NCBI RefSeq assembly: GCF_002050515.1
Contig: NZ_LTAY01000021.1
Span: 1 to 64,000, forward strand
Reading direction: 5' to 3'
DNA length: 64,000 nucleotides
Source: Clostridium thermobutyricum DSM 4928
GTDB lineage: Bacteria > Bacillota > Clostridia > Clostridiales > Clostridiaceae
The notes beneath the pieces are model-generated. The model searched no databases and was not told the origin of the DNA. It worked only from the letters and a program-made list of their open reading frames with translations. Position 1 is the stretch's first letter; the number at the start of each line of letters is the position of its first letter. This document shows, piece after piece, positions 17,901-25,142 of this stretch. A program made the translations under genes and the position numbers.

Positions 17901-18106
17901 TTCAATTAGATACAATGTTTATTGATGAAGGATTTGGAACTCTTGATGATGAGTCATTAGAATCTGCAATTGATGTTCTTTCAGAGCTTCAAGGTGGGGG
18001 AAGAATTGTGGGAGTTATATCACATGTTAATGAACTAAAAGAAAGAATTCAAAAAAAGATAATAGTAAATGGAGATAAAGATGGAAGTACAGCAAAATTC
18101 CTTTAA
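14966..18106 (+). CDS. sbcC: Exonuclease subunit SbcC
   Basis: Rad50/SMC-type ATPase partner of SbcD, 1046 aa. Walker A GNTGAGKTT is at about residues 36-44. Two very long Lys/Glu-rich coiled-coil arms (about 180-520 and 540-860) are joined by a zinc hook, CPVCG, at about 528. The ABC signature LSGGEGFKASL is at about 950 and Walker B, FIDEGFGTLD, at about 982. The length is normal for the family. AAGGGAGG lies upstream within sbcD. The terminator overlaps the stop codon. Confidence 0.95.
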   Translation: MKIRKLIISAFGPYGKKQELDFAKNLDKDSMFVVTGNTGAGKTTIFDAINFALYGEASGASRDTKSFRSNFSSAEDETFVELIFTLKGNEYKIKRNPEYKRKKKVGEGFATAKPSASLDINGGRGFENGKTITGYGNVTREVEKILGINSIQFKQLVMIPQGEFKKLLEAKSQDKEEIFRKIFKTDIIKSFQENFREKANKIAKNSECLRRDRKNRINDFILKDNSELKELVQSENLNVQLILEKFSEDVEMDKIIFSEKEKLKSNLDEKRQQLLKEYNEGKKVNEDFDRLRSIEEKIKLLIENSDNIKKKEEEKLLGEKAYEVSIKENEWIKIDLDLKNREKKLENINKDLEISLKERASKEIAFKKEEKAFEKVKSIDFELENLKSLKEKTVGYESKEKLLKELEEELKKATYEKRKVEEEKEKNKILLEKLKDYLDKCRLESDKKILLEREKNEIINKDRVLRELIYKVNSTLDIKSRHLEKGNKYNLQLDIVNDKEKEYKEAEDKLFRSQAGILAKDLEEGMECPVCGSTNHPKKAILESTDITKEMVDELKKSFDNENKIFLELKSQIQSLKEAFDENKTEVLALAKEILNLEDLEIEKVKSLGEEELIKEGENLRKVTLDIRGIDEILKKEKACIDKEKSLLKEKEEKEKKLESLIDGINSFKVKIAKTTSEVEEIKNRFNGEIKSLEELNLREKELLKEKENIEKAFNIAKNDLDIINSKVNSLKGNLEGEKERILELKKEEDKSFKEFNDAIESFNFKDIEDYKKAKKDKNILEALDKEIITFNEELKGNKKVLEEYKEKVKNKEKVDLESILEKGKSIRKEIDEKEEELRKMQSNIENNSRVIEYIKDINKKMEKDDKQYRVVGTVSKLVNGENEKKITLERYILAAYLDDILHAANKRFLKMTNDRYRLLRKTELGDKRVGQGLDLQVFDGYSNKERDITSLSGGEGFKASLSMALGLSDVVQETAGGIQLDTMFIDEGFGTLDDESLESAIDVLSELQGGGRIVGVISHVNELKERIQKKIIVNGDKDGSTAKFL

Positions 18107-18118
18107 GGAATTTTGTTC
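18093..18118 (+). terminator. Terminator overlapping the sbcC stop
   Basis: CAAAATTCC pairs with GGAATTTTG across the TTTAA loop, and the stop codon TAA lies in the loop. The T run after it is short (TTCTT), so it may be leaky into the next gene. Confidence 0.55.
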
Positions 18119-18150
18119 TTCCTAAATAGCACTAAAGAGGAGATTATAAG

Positions 18151-19011
18151 ATGAAAAATACAGCGGGAATAATATTTGCAATTTTAGCTTCAGTTTGTTT
18201 TGGTTTTTTAGGAATTTTTGCTGAGTTTGGTTATGAAAATGGTTCAAATCCAACAACTGTACTAGGAGCTAGATTTACTATAGCTACAATTTTAATATTA
18301 ATAATGATAATTATAGGAAAAAAAAGTTTAAGAGTTACTAAAAAGCAATTAATTTATCTTTTTTTAATAGGAAGTGTAGGATATACTTTAACAACACAAA
18401 TGCTTTTCTTATCATATAAATATATTGGAGTTGGACTAGCAACAGGAATTCACTTCATATATCCATTATGTGTATGTATATTTGCTTTTATATTTGCAGG
18501 AGAAAAATTTACAAAGAAAAAGACAATAGCATTGATAATATCAATAATAGGAGTATTTTTGTTATCTGCTTCTGAAAAAAGTGGTTTAGATATAAGAGGG
18601 ATAGGACTAGCTTTAGCTTCAGGAGTTGTTTATGGGGCTACAGTATTCGCTATGGGAAAAGAAGAAGTTAAAAATTTAAATAGTTTAGTAGTAACATTCT
18701 ATTGTTCAGCCTTTGCAGGATTAATAACTATAATAATTGGATTAGTTACAAATAAATTAGTTTTTAAAATAGATGGTGGAATAATATTTTCTTATTTAGG
18801 AATAGCATTAATTTCAACAGTTCTTGCATTAGTTTTATTACAAGTAGCAATAAGAGAAATTGGACCTTCAAAATCATCAATACTTGGAACTTTTGAACCA
18901 ATTGTTGGAATAATTGCTAGTGCTATAATTTTAGGTGAGCACATTGATTTATTTACTATAATTGGGATAATAGCAGTTGTAATTTCAGTTGTATTAGTAG
19001 CAAAAGAATAA
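18151..19011 (+). CDS. EamA/DMT-superfamily transporter
   Basis: A 286-residue protein with ten hydrophobic helices in two EamA repeats (about residues 1-138 and 150-285). This is the standard architecture of drug/metabolite transporters. AGAGGAG precedes the ATG 44 bases after sbcC. Members export amino acids, nucleotides or other small metabolites; the substrate cannot be told from sequence. It probably has its own weak promoter or reads through from sbcCD. Confidence 0.85.
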   Translation: MKNTAGIIFAILASVCFGFLGIFAEFGYENGSNPTTVLGARFTIATILILIMIIIGKKSLRVTKKQLIYLFLIGSVGYTLTTQMLFLSYKYIGVGLATGIHFIYPLCVCIFAFIFAGEKFTKKKTIALIISIIGVFLLSASEKSGLDIRGIGLALASGVVYGATVFAMGKEEVKNLNSLVVTFYCSAFAGLITIIIGLVTNKLVFKIDGGIIFSYLGIALISTVLALVLLQVAIREIGPSKSSILGTFEPIVGIIASAIILGEHIDLFTIIGIIAVVISVVLVAKE

Positions 19012-19186
19012 TTAAAGTACATACATGATATAAAAATTGAAAATTTTTTAGAAAATAAACCTCATATAGAAATGTTCCATAAATAGAATGAAAAATATAT
19101 TTATAATATATTCTAATGAGAATTCATTAATTTAAGGGTAATGAGTATTATAAATATATATACAGGAATTTTTAGGAGATGAGGTT

Positions 19187-19498
19187 ATGGCTGATTTTAT
19201 TATAGCAGCTTTGCCCTGGATAATTTTTGGAGTAGTTAATGCAGTAGTACTAGTTGACCTTCAAAAGAAAAATAAAGTTAGAAATATTGAAAATATAGAA
19301 GAGGTAAATACTTTAAAGAAAAAAGAAAATACCGAAGAAGACGATTATATGTCAATTGGTATGAGTATAGGAATGTGTATTGGGATAGGAATAAGTTTGT
19401 TATTTATGAAAGCATTTGGAACAAAAGTACTAATTTATGGTGTATGTTTTGGAATGTTAGGTGGAATGATGGTAGGAACATTAATTAAGAAAAAATAA
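19187..19498 (+). CDS. Small membrane protein, 103 aa, unknown function
   Basis: The ATG follows TAGGAGATGAGG. There is one N-terminal helix (about residues 5-23), a charged linker of some 35 residues and two Gly/Met-rich helices (about 57-77 and 80-98) ending in KKK. Resembles uncharacterised Firmicutes membrane proteins with glycine-zipper-like helices. No function can be assigned. Confidence 0.65.
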   Translation: MADFIIAALPWIIFGVVNAVVLVDLQKKNKVRNIENIEEVNTLKKKENTEEDDYMSIGMSIGMCIGIGISLLFMKAFGTKVLIYGVCFGMLGGMMVGTLIKKK

Positions 19499-19528
19499 TT
19501 TATAAAATATCTAAAAATTATAATTATT

Positions 19529-19556
19529 AAGGTAGTCTAATAAGTTTGGCTACCTT
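19529..19556 (+). terminator. Hairpin after the 103-aa gene
   Basis: AAGGTAG (19529-19535) pairs with CTACCTT (19550-19556). Only a poor T tract follows, so termination strength is uncertain. Confidence 0.45.
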
Positions 19557-19741
19557 ATAATTATGTCTTAAATTAACTTTTTAGATTTTTAAAATAAAAA
19601 TAATAAAACTAAATTTAAATTAGAAGATTAGAATATTTCTTTTGAAAATATATGGTTACTTATGTAAATTAATCATTAAATTTACAAAATTTGGGAGGGA
19701 ATGTTACTATTATGAGGTATATTAATATTGAGGTGATTTAA

Positions 19742-19852
19742 ATGAACATAGTTGAAATGTTATTATGGTTACCAGTAGTATTAATGGTATTTATCCCTTG
19801 TGCAGCATTTGTATCATTAATTTGTGATGCTATAAGAGGTAGCAAGAAGTAG
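19742..19852 (+). CDS. 36-aa single-span membrane peptide
   Basis: The ATG at 19742 follows GAGGTGA by five bases. The product has a hydrophobic helix (about residues 5-28) containing Trp, Pro and two Cys, then a basic tail (RGSKK). A 9-codon frame (19713-19742) ends at TAAATG right at this start, so the two could be translationally coupled. The gene is tightly followed by a terminator whose stem begins in the last codons. Possible roles include a regulatory or type I toxin-like peptide. None is shown. Confidence 0.55.
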   Translation: MNIVEMLLWLPVVLMVFIPCAAFVSLICDAIRGSKK

Positions 19853-19876
19853 TGAATTAAAAATTCACTACTTTTA
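19847..19876 (+). terminator. Terminator of the 36-aa peptide gene
   Basis: AAGTAGTGAATT (19847-19858) pairs with AATTCACTACTT (19862-19873), then TTTATATT. The stem overlaps the stop codon. Confidence 0.75.
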
Positions 19877-19897
19877 TATTTGAATAAATTTTAAGAA

Positions 19898-19933
19898 AAA
19901 GGTGTAGTCAAAAAATTTTCGGCTACACCTTTT
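19898..19933. terminator. Second hairpin without an obvious gene
   Basis: AAAGGTGTAG (19898-19907) pairs with CTACACCTTTT (19923-19933) across a 15-base loop. It stands 22 bases after the previous terminator with no coding sequence between, so it is a back-up terminator or the end of a short RNA. Confidence 0.5.
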
Positions 19934-20101
19934 AGAAATGAATTTTATAAATTATTGAAACAGACAACTATATTATAATTTATATAAATGAACAGAAATT
20001 GAATATTAAAAAAAATATACCAAAATTTAACTTAAGCATAACATTGATTTTGAAGGTTAATGAATATAAAAATAGAATAGTAATTCTATGAGGTGAGGAA
20101 G

Positions 20102-20239
20102 TTGGACAATTATGAAAGAAGGAGAATGGTAATAGACCAAATAATAAGAGATATTGAAAATGGAATTTATAAAAAATTAAAAGTAGTGAAAAAAATCACT
20201 ACTTTTATTTTATATATTATAAATTTTCTTTTAGCCACA
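20102..20239 (+). CDS. Possible 45-aa peptide or gene remnant
   Basis: A TTG start follows AGGTGAGGAAG and opens a frame beginning LDNYERRRMVIDQIIRDIEN. The first half looks like a charged amphipathic helix. The second half runs through the hairpin at 20179 and into the end of the converging amidohydrolase gene, which is unlikely for a real gene. It may be the 5' remnant of a longer gene cut by rearrangement. Confidence 0.25.
20179..20206. terminator. Terminator of the M20 amidohydrolase gene
   Basis: AAAAGTAGTGA pairs with TCACTACTTTT around a 6-base loop, with T runs on both strands. The stem shares AGTAGTGA/TCACTACT with the terminator at 19847. Confidence 0.75.
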
Positions 20240-21413
20240 TAATTGCATTATATGCAAACATTGCAGAGCCACTAGATAAAATATCTTCATTAAATCCTAC
20301 ACAGCTATGATGCATTGGATATCCAAATGAAGGGTTTTCTTCTTTTGTACCTGCACCCATAATAAAATAAGTACTTGGAACCATTGCTGATATAGCCGCA
20401 AAATCTTCTGAGCCCATTCCACTATTATTTGCTTTAATTACAATTTTACTAGTACCAAATAAATTTTTAGTGTAGCTAAAAAGTTTTTCTGATAAATCAG
20501 AATCATTTACTAATGGAGGTACTGAAACAACTTCTTCAACTACTGCAGAACCTCTAAAAGCTTTAGATACATTCATAGAAATATCTTTAACTCTATCAAA
20601 AGCGAATCTTCCAACATCTTCAGATAATGATCTAATAGTTCCTTCCATAACAACTTTTTCTGGAATAATATTAGCAGCAGTTCCTCCAACAAATTTTCCT
20701 ATAGTTAAAACTACAGGATCTGTAGCAGATATTTCTCTAGAAGGTATTTCTTGTAGTGCTAGATATACATGTGAAGCAATATTTAAAGGATCTATTCCAG
20801 TTTCCGGCATAGCTCCATGACATCCAAGACCAGTTATAGTGATTTTAAATTTTATACAGCTTGATATACAAGTTCCCACAGAGTATGCAATTGTGTTACT
20901 AGGAGCATTAGAAAATACGTGAAGTGCCATTGCAGCATTTACTTTTGGATTTTCTAGTACTCCAGCTTTTATCATACGTTTTCCACCAGTAAATCCTTCT
21001 TCATCAGGTTGAAATAACAGTTTTATAGTTCCGTGTATTTCAGATTGATATTTCTTTAAAAGTTTTGCAGCTCCTAAAAGCATAGTAGTGTGCATATCAT
21101 GTCCACATGCATGCATATTTCCATTTGTAGACTTGAAATCAAAATTAGATTCTTCTTCTATTGGTAGCGCATCCATATCAGCTCTTAAAAGAAATGTTTT
21201 TCCTTCTTTAGGACCTTTTATAGTAGCAAGAATTCCAACTTCATCAACAATTTCAGGAGTATATCCAAATTCTTTCAATTTAGATGATATAAATTTCATA
21301 GTATTAGGTAAATAAACACCTACTTCAGGATGTTTATGTAATTCACGTCTAATTTCTATTAAACTAGACTTTAATTCTTTAGAGTCATTTAAAATATTTT
21401 CTTTAAATTCCAT
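20217..21413 (-). CDS. M20-family amidohydrolase (N-acyl-amino-acid or hippurate-type)
   Basis: A 398-residue M20D metallopeptidase. The metal ligands appear in HACGHDMHTTM, in the PDEEG motif and in the C-terminal MHHSCVGF. A dimerisation lid with GLGCHGAMPETGIDP lies between. Enzymes of this type cleave N-acyl or aromatic amides of amino acids in the cytoplasm. The ATG at 21413 is chosen because AAGGTGAT lies six bases before it; the GTG nine bases upstream is part of that ribosome site. It is monocistronic with its own terminator. The precise substrate is unknown. Confidence 0.9.
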   Translation of the reverse strand: MEFKENILNDSKELKSSLIEIRRELHKHPEVGVYLPNTMKFISSKLKEFGYTPEIVDEVGILATIKGPKEGKTFLLRADMDALPIEEESNFDFKSTNGNMHACGHDMHTTMLLGAAKLLKKYQSEIHGTIKLLFQPDEEGFTGGKRMIKAGVLENPKVNAAMALHVFSNAPSNTIAYSVGTCISSCIKFKITITGLGCHGAMPETGIDPLNIASHVYLALQEIPSREISATDPVVLTIGKFVGGTAANIIPEKVVMEGTIRSLSEDVGRFAFDRVKDISMNVSKAFRGSAVVEEVVSVPPLVNDSDLSEKLFSYTKNLFGTSKIVIKANNSGMGSEDFAAISAMVPSTYFIMGAGTKEENPSFGYPMHHSCVGFNEDILSSGSAMFAYNAIMWLKENL

Positions 21414-21677
21414 TTTAATCACCTTCTGTAATAATATTATATAAATTTTATCACTTTAAAAATTTTAAACAATACAAATTATTTTATTTAAAGCGTAATT
21501 AATTGAAAAATTACATTATATCTTTAAATTGGGATTTTTATTCAAATTTTAATATTGTGTAATAGAAAGTTTAAATAAAAGAAAAAAATAGGTATATCAA
21601 TTTAAAAGATATAAATAGGTAATAAAGTAATCAAATTAAAATACGATATATTAATAAAGAGTATTTTGGAGGAAGCT

Positions 21678-22001
21678 ATGGAGATTATTGCATTTTTAAT
21701 TGCACCGATAATTTTGATTATTTTCGGTATGATTATTAGGACAGGAAAAGCAAACTTTTTAATTGCAGGATATAATACAGCTTCAAAAGAAGAGAAAGAA
21801 AAAATAAATGAAAAAGAACTTGCTAAATTTATGGGAAACTTATTATTCATATTAGGGGGCATTGAACTTATTTTACCAATTTCAAAAGTATTAAATCTTG
21901 GAGATATGAAGATTTTAATGATTTGTGTAAATGTATTATTTATTTTTGTGACAATTGGTGGGATTATTTATATGAATACAGCAAAAAAATTTAAAAGATA
22001 A
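21678..22001 (+). CDS. DUF3784-family membrane protein
   Basis: A 107-residue protein with three hydrophobic helices. Its first helix is followed by the RTGKANFLIAGYNT motif and a Lys/Glu-rich loop, as in the DUF3784 family of small Firmicutes membrane proteins. TTGGAGGAAGCT precedes the ATG at 21678; the in-frame TTG at 21666 overlaps this ribosome site and is not the start. The function of the family is unknown. It stands alone. Confidence 0.75.
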   Translation: MEIIAFLIAPIILIIFGMIIRTGKANFLIAGYNTASKEEKEKINEKELAKFMGNLLFILGGIELILPISKVLNLGDMKILMICVNVLFIFVTIGGIIYMNTAKKFKR

Positions 22002-22070
22002 TTAAGATACATTTTATAATTAAAAATTGGAATTAGAATTTTATAAAAAATTTAAAAATAAATATTTGAG

Positions 22071-22102
22071 AAAGAGATATTTTAATTAAATATCTCTTTT
22101 TT
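22071..22102 (+). terminator. Terminator after the DUF3784 gene
   Basis: AAAGAGATATTT (22071-22082) pairs with AAATATCTCTTT (22088-22099) and is followed by further T residues. Confidence 0.8.
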
Positions 22103-22289
22103 ATGATTAAAAATATAACATAAAGTTTTAACAAAACTTAAAGTAAACCTAACATAGCACCAAGATATAATTATGGCTAAGGAAGATGAAGATAAAATGG
22201 AGAGCTTTTTTACATAAGAGAAGCTTTATAACTAAAGATAAGGTTTATGTCTATTGACAATAAAATTTTTAAGTGATAAATTTAATTTA

Positions 22290-22313
22290 AACTGAATGAA
22301 CGTTCATTCAGTT
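22290..22313. promoter_or_regulatory. TetR-type operator, perfect palindrome
   Basis: A perfect 24-base palindrome made of the half AACTGAATGAAC and its complement, centred between 22301 and 22302. GAATGAACGTTCATTC is a common core of TetR/AcrR operators. It lies 27 bases before the tetR start and so most likely mediates autorepression of the tetR-aldo/keto reductase operon. Confidence 0.85.
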
Positions 22314-22339
22314 TTATAAAATTTATATTAGAGGTTATT

Positions 22340-22906
22340 ATGATAAAAAAAGATAAAAAAAGTATAGTATTAGAATCAACACTTGAATTAGTTTCAGAAC
22401 AAGGAATTTATTCTACTTCAATGTCACAAATTTCTAAACATGCAAAGATTGCAGTAGGAACAATATATCTTTATTTTCCAAATAAAGAAGATTTAATAAA
22501 TTCACTTTACTTTAATATTAAAACTGATTTAGCTGATTATGTTTTTAAAAATTATTCAGAAGATAATTCTATAGAAGAAAGATTTTTTATTTTATTTAAA
22601 AATATAATTAATTATTTTATAATGCATCCAAAAGAATTTAGTTTTGTAGAACAATATGTAAATTCTTCTATGATTCCTTCTCATATAAAAGAAGAAGTAG
22701 TTGATGTGTTTAAAAAAGCTAATAATTTATTTAAAGAAGCATATGAAAAAAAAGTTATTAAAGATCTTCCAATAGAAATGCTTATTGCACTTATTGATGG
22801 GGCAACATTTTCTATAGTTAGGCTTTATTTAAAAGGAAATATTAAAATTGATGAAGATATTATTAATTCAGGAATAAATGCTATATGGGATTCAATAAAA
22901 AGATAG
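22340..22906 (+). CDS. TetR/AcrR-family regulator
   Basis: A 188-residue repressor. The N-terminal HTH (about residues 8-55) contains the signature SMSQISKHAKIAVGTIYLYF followed by NKEDL; the remaining helices form the ligand domain. It starts with an ATG at 22340 after TTAGAGG and lies directly downstream of a perfect palindromic operator. The aldo/keto reductase begins 13 bases later and must be its co-transcribed target. Ligand unknown; regulators of this arrangement often respond to toxic aldehydes or drugs. Confidence 0.9.
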   Translation: MIKKDKKSIVLESTLELVSEQGIYSTSMSQISKHAKIAVGTIYLYFPNKEDLINSLYFNIKTDLADYVFKNYSEDNSIEERFFILFKNIINYFIMHPKEFSFVEQYVNSSMIPSHIKEEVVDVFKKANNLFKEAYEKKVIKDLPIEMLIALIDGATFSIVRLYLKGNIKIDEDIINSGINAIWDSIKR

Positions 22907-22918
22907 GAGAGATTTATT

Positions 22919-23911
22919 ATGGAATACAGAAAAAATAATAAAAATGGACTTGAGCTATCTAAACTTGGACTTGGTTGTGGTAGCATGACAAATGTTATGG
23001 ATATTACTGAAAAAAATAAAAGTATAGAGGTTATTCATTCAGCTATGGATTCAGGTATTACTTTATTTAATACAGCAGATTTTTATGGCTCAGGACAAAG
23101 CGAAATGATTCTTGGAGAAGCTCTTAAAGGAAGAAATAGAGATAAAGCATTTGTATCTTTAAAATTTGGTGCTTTAATGTCACCAAATGGTAGAATGTAT
23201 GGATTAGATGTTAATCCTTTAAACATAAAAAATTATTTAACATATTCACTTAAAAGATTAAATTTAGATTATGTAGATCTTTATCAACCTTCAAGAATTG
23301 ATTTAGGAATTCCTGTTGAAGAGGTTATAGGAGTAATGTCAGAGCTTGTTAAAGAAGGATATGTAAAACATATTGGACTTACTCAAGTTGATGCTGAAAC
23401 TTTAAGAAAAGCAAATGATGTTCATAAGATAAGTTTAGTTGAATATGAATATTCTCTTTTTAACCGTAGTATAGAAAAAGAAATTTTACCTACAGCAAGA
23501 GAACTTGGAATAGATGTTGTAACATTTGGGGCATTAGCTCATGGAATGCTTAGTGGAAATTGGACAAAAGATAAAAAATCTGGATATAATTCTATGATTT
23601 CATTATTTGCAGAAGAAAACATAGACAAAAATCTTTCTTTAGTAAAAAATTTAAATAAAATTGCTATGGAAAAAAATATTACATTACCACAATTATCAAT
23701 TGCATGGCTATTAGCTAAAGGAGAAGATATTATACCTTTAATTGGTTCAAGAAAAGTAAAAAATCTTCAAAACTCAATAAAAGCTTTAGATATAGTTTTA
23801 AGTGGAAATGATGTTAAAAGAATAGAAGAAGCAATACCACAAAATGAAATAGCAGGTACAAGTTTTCCTAATATGAAATTTAAAAATGGAAAAGTAGTTG
23901 GGTTAAAATAA
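22919..23911 (+). CDS. Aldo/keto reductase with variant active site
   Basis: A 330-residue NAD(P)H-dependent reductase of the aldo/keto reductase fold. The active-site strand reads FNTADFYGSG, keeping Tyr56, with Asn51 in place of the usual Asp. Lys82 (SLKFG) is kept. The usual catalytic His is replaced (LYQPSRID, Ser125). A recognised bacterial subfamily has these same NTADFYG and YxPxRxD motifs, so this is probably not decay. TAGGAGAG precedes the ATG. It is the second gene of the tetR operon, so its expression should rise with the repressor's ligand. Confidence 0.85.
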   Translation: MEYRKNNKNGLELSKLGLGCGSMTNVMDITEKNKSIEVIHSAMDSGITLFNTADFYGSGQSEMILGEALKGRNRDKAFVSLKFGALMSPNGRMYGLDVNPLNIKNYLTYSLKRLNLDYVDLYQPSRIDLGIPVEEVIGVMSELVKEGYVKHIGLTQVDAETLRKANDVHKISLVEYEYSLFNRSIEKEILPTARELGIDVVTFGALAHGMLSGNWTKDKKSGYNSMISLFAEENIDKNLSLVKNLNKIAMEKNITLPQLSIAWLLAKGEDIIPLIGSRKVKNLQNSIKALDIVLSGNDVKRIEEAIPQNEIAGTSFPNMKFKNGKVVGLK

Positions 23912-24028
23912 AAAAATTTTAAAGAAAAATTTAATATAAAATAATATAGTTTGTTTGGATAATTTTGCATATAATTGAGTTGGATTTAATAGTAAATTAT
24001 AAAGGTGTTTAACAAAAGGGAGAGAATT

Positions 24029-24259
24029 ATGGGAAAATTTAAAAAAGAATATTTAATAAATATAGTCATATCATTAATTACACTTATAAGCTTTTTTATG
24101 ATTATAAAAATAGATAATGAATCTAGATTACCAATAAATATAAATACAGATTATCATATGAATTCATTACCATATATATATGCAGTTTTAATTGGTCTCT
24201 GTGTATTAATTATCTTTAATTTATATAAATTTTTAAAGACTAAGAAACAAAATTTATAA
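24029..24259 (+). CDS. Small two-helix membrane protein, 76 aa
   Basis: The ATG at 24029 is preceded by AGGGAGAG. An in-frame GTG at 24005 gives 84 aa but lacks a ribosome site. Two hydrophobic helices (about residues 9-27 and 49-67) are separated by a polar loop; the tail is Lys-rich. No family recognised. Followed by its own terminator at 24305. Confidence 0.5.
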   Translation: MGKFKKEYLINIVISLITLISFFMIIKIDNESRLPININTDYHMNSLPYIYAVLIGLCVLIIFNLYKFLKTKKQNL

Positions 24260-24304
24260 TTAATAAAAATAGAGTGTTATTTATGAATGAGCATAAATTA
24301 TAGG

Positions 24305-24335
24305 TGAGGTTGTATTAAAATACAGCCTCATTTTT
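24305..24335 (+). terminator. Terminator after the 76-aa membrane protein gene
   Basis: TGAGGTTGTA pairs with TACAGCCTCA (one G-T pair) around a 6-base loop, then TTTTT. Confidence 0.7.
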
Positions 24336-24337
24336 AA

Positions 24338-24919
24338 TTACAAATATTTTTCTAAATTTTTTAGATAAAGATTATATTTATCTGTTGAATTTTTTTTAAG
24401 CCATAGAAAAATTTTATCTAACATGAAGTGTTTATCTTTAGATATAGGGCTATTTATATAAACTTTTTTATACATTTTTTGAATATCTTTTAGGCAATCT
24501 AACCCCCTAAGATAATGTTTTAAATTAGCTACAAATAGTTTTAATATATGATCATAGTTATTTTGTTTTAAAATTAAATCTTCTTTAGTTAAAGTTTTAA
24601 AATGCGGAGTTGCTATACATTTTATATCAATAATAGCAAAAGGATTTTCATTTGAAATGGCTAAAGAAATTATATAAGTTTCAGGAGCAAGGCTAGGGGA
24701 ATAATCAGAAAAGATTATATTGTAATTTAAAGATAGGATATCTTTAATTTTAGTAATAAATAAGCTATTATCAATTCCTGATACATCAATTTCTATATCA
24801 ATATCAGAGTAATCATCATAATTTCCTTTAATAAGACTTCCATATAAATTACAAGCTTTTATTTCATAAATTTTTAAAAGATATTGTTGAATATCTTTTG
24901 CATACTGTAAAAGTTCCAT
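24338..24919 (-). CDS. Nucleotidyltransferase-domain protein
   Basis: A 193-residue protein with the minimal nucleotidyltransferase signature GS-x10-D-x-D: the GS of YGSLIKGN, then YSDIDIEI at about residues 37-44. A third acidic position (IIDIKC) is near residue 98. The C-terminal half is helical. AATAGGAGG precedes the ATG. Members modify small molecules, tRNA or proteins (some are antitoxin-like or drug-modifying). No HEPN partner gene is adjacent. The substrate is unknown. Confidence 0.7.
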   Translation of the reverse strand: MELLQYAKDIQQYLLKIYEIKACNLYGSLIKGNYDDYSDIDIEIDVSGIDNSLFITKIKDILSLNYNIIFSDYSPSLAPETYIISLAISNENPFAIIDIKCIATPHFKTLTKEDLILKQNNYDHILKLFVANLKHYLRGLDCLKDIQKMYKKVYINSPISKDKHFMLDKIFLWLKKNSTDKYNLYLKNLEKYL

Positions 24920-25037
24920 ATAATTTACCTCCTATTAGTTATTTTTAATTATAACAAATAAAATTTTTTTCTTTTTTACAAATATGAAATTTATTATAAA
25001 TGTTGATATAATGTAGAAGTAAGATTATGAAAGGAAT

Positions 25038-25096
25038 GATGTTTTATGATGAGAAAGGATATTGTAGTAGTTAGGGAGGTATCTTTAGCTTAAAAG
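25038..25096 (+). other. Leader region of rsgA with short overlapping reading frames
   Basis: AAAGGAATG leads into an 11-codon frame (ATG 25040, MFYDEKGYCSS) and an overlapping 15-codon frame (ATGATGAGA from 25048, MMRKDIVVVREVSLA), both ending at or inside the hairpin at 25074. Either could be a leader peptide. Neither can be proven from sequence. Confidence 0.25.
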
Positions 25097-25118
25097 AATG
25101 CCTCCCATAGGGTTTTTT
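25074..25118 (+). terminator. Hairpin with T run in the rsgA leader, possible attenuator
   Basis: GGGAGG (25074-25079) pairs with CCTCCC (25101-25106), extended by AT pairs inside, and a TTTTTT run begins seven bases later. It sits 25 bases before the rsgA ribosome site. It could end transcription early or mask translation. Confidence 0.45.
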
Positions 25119-25142
25119 ATTTAAATTTGGGAGGAATAAAAA

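Noticed and set aside
22173-22217. Short frame MAKEDEDKMESFFT before the TetR operator
   Set aside because: No ribosome site and no similarity recognised; too short to support.
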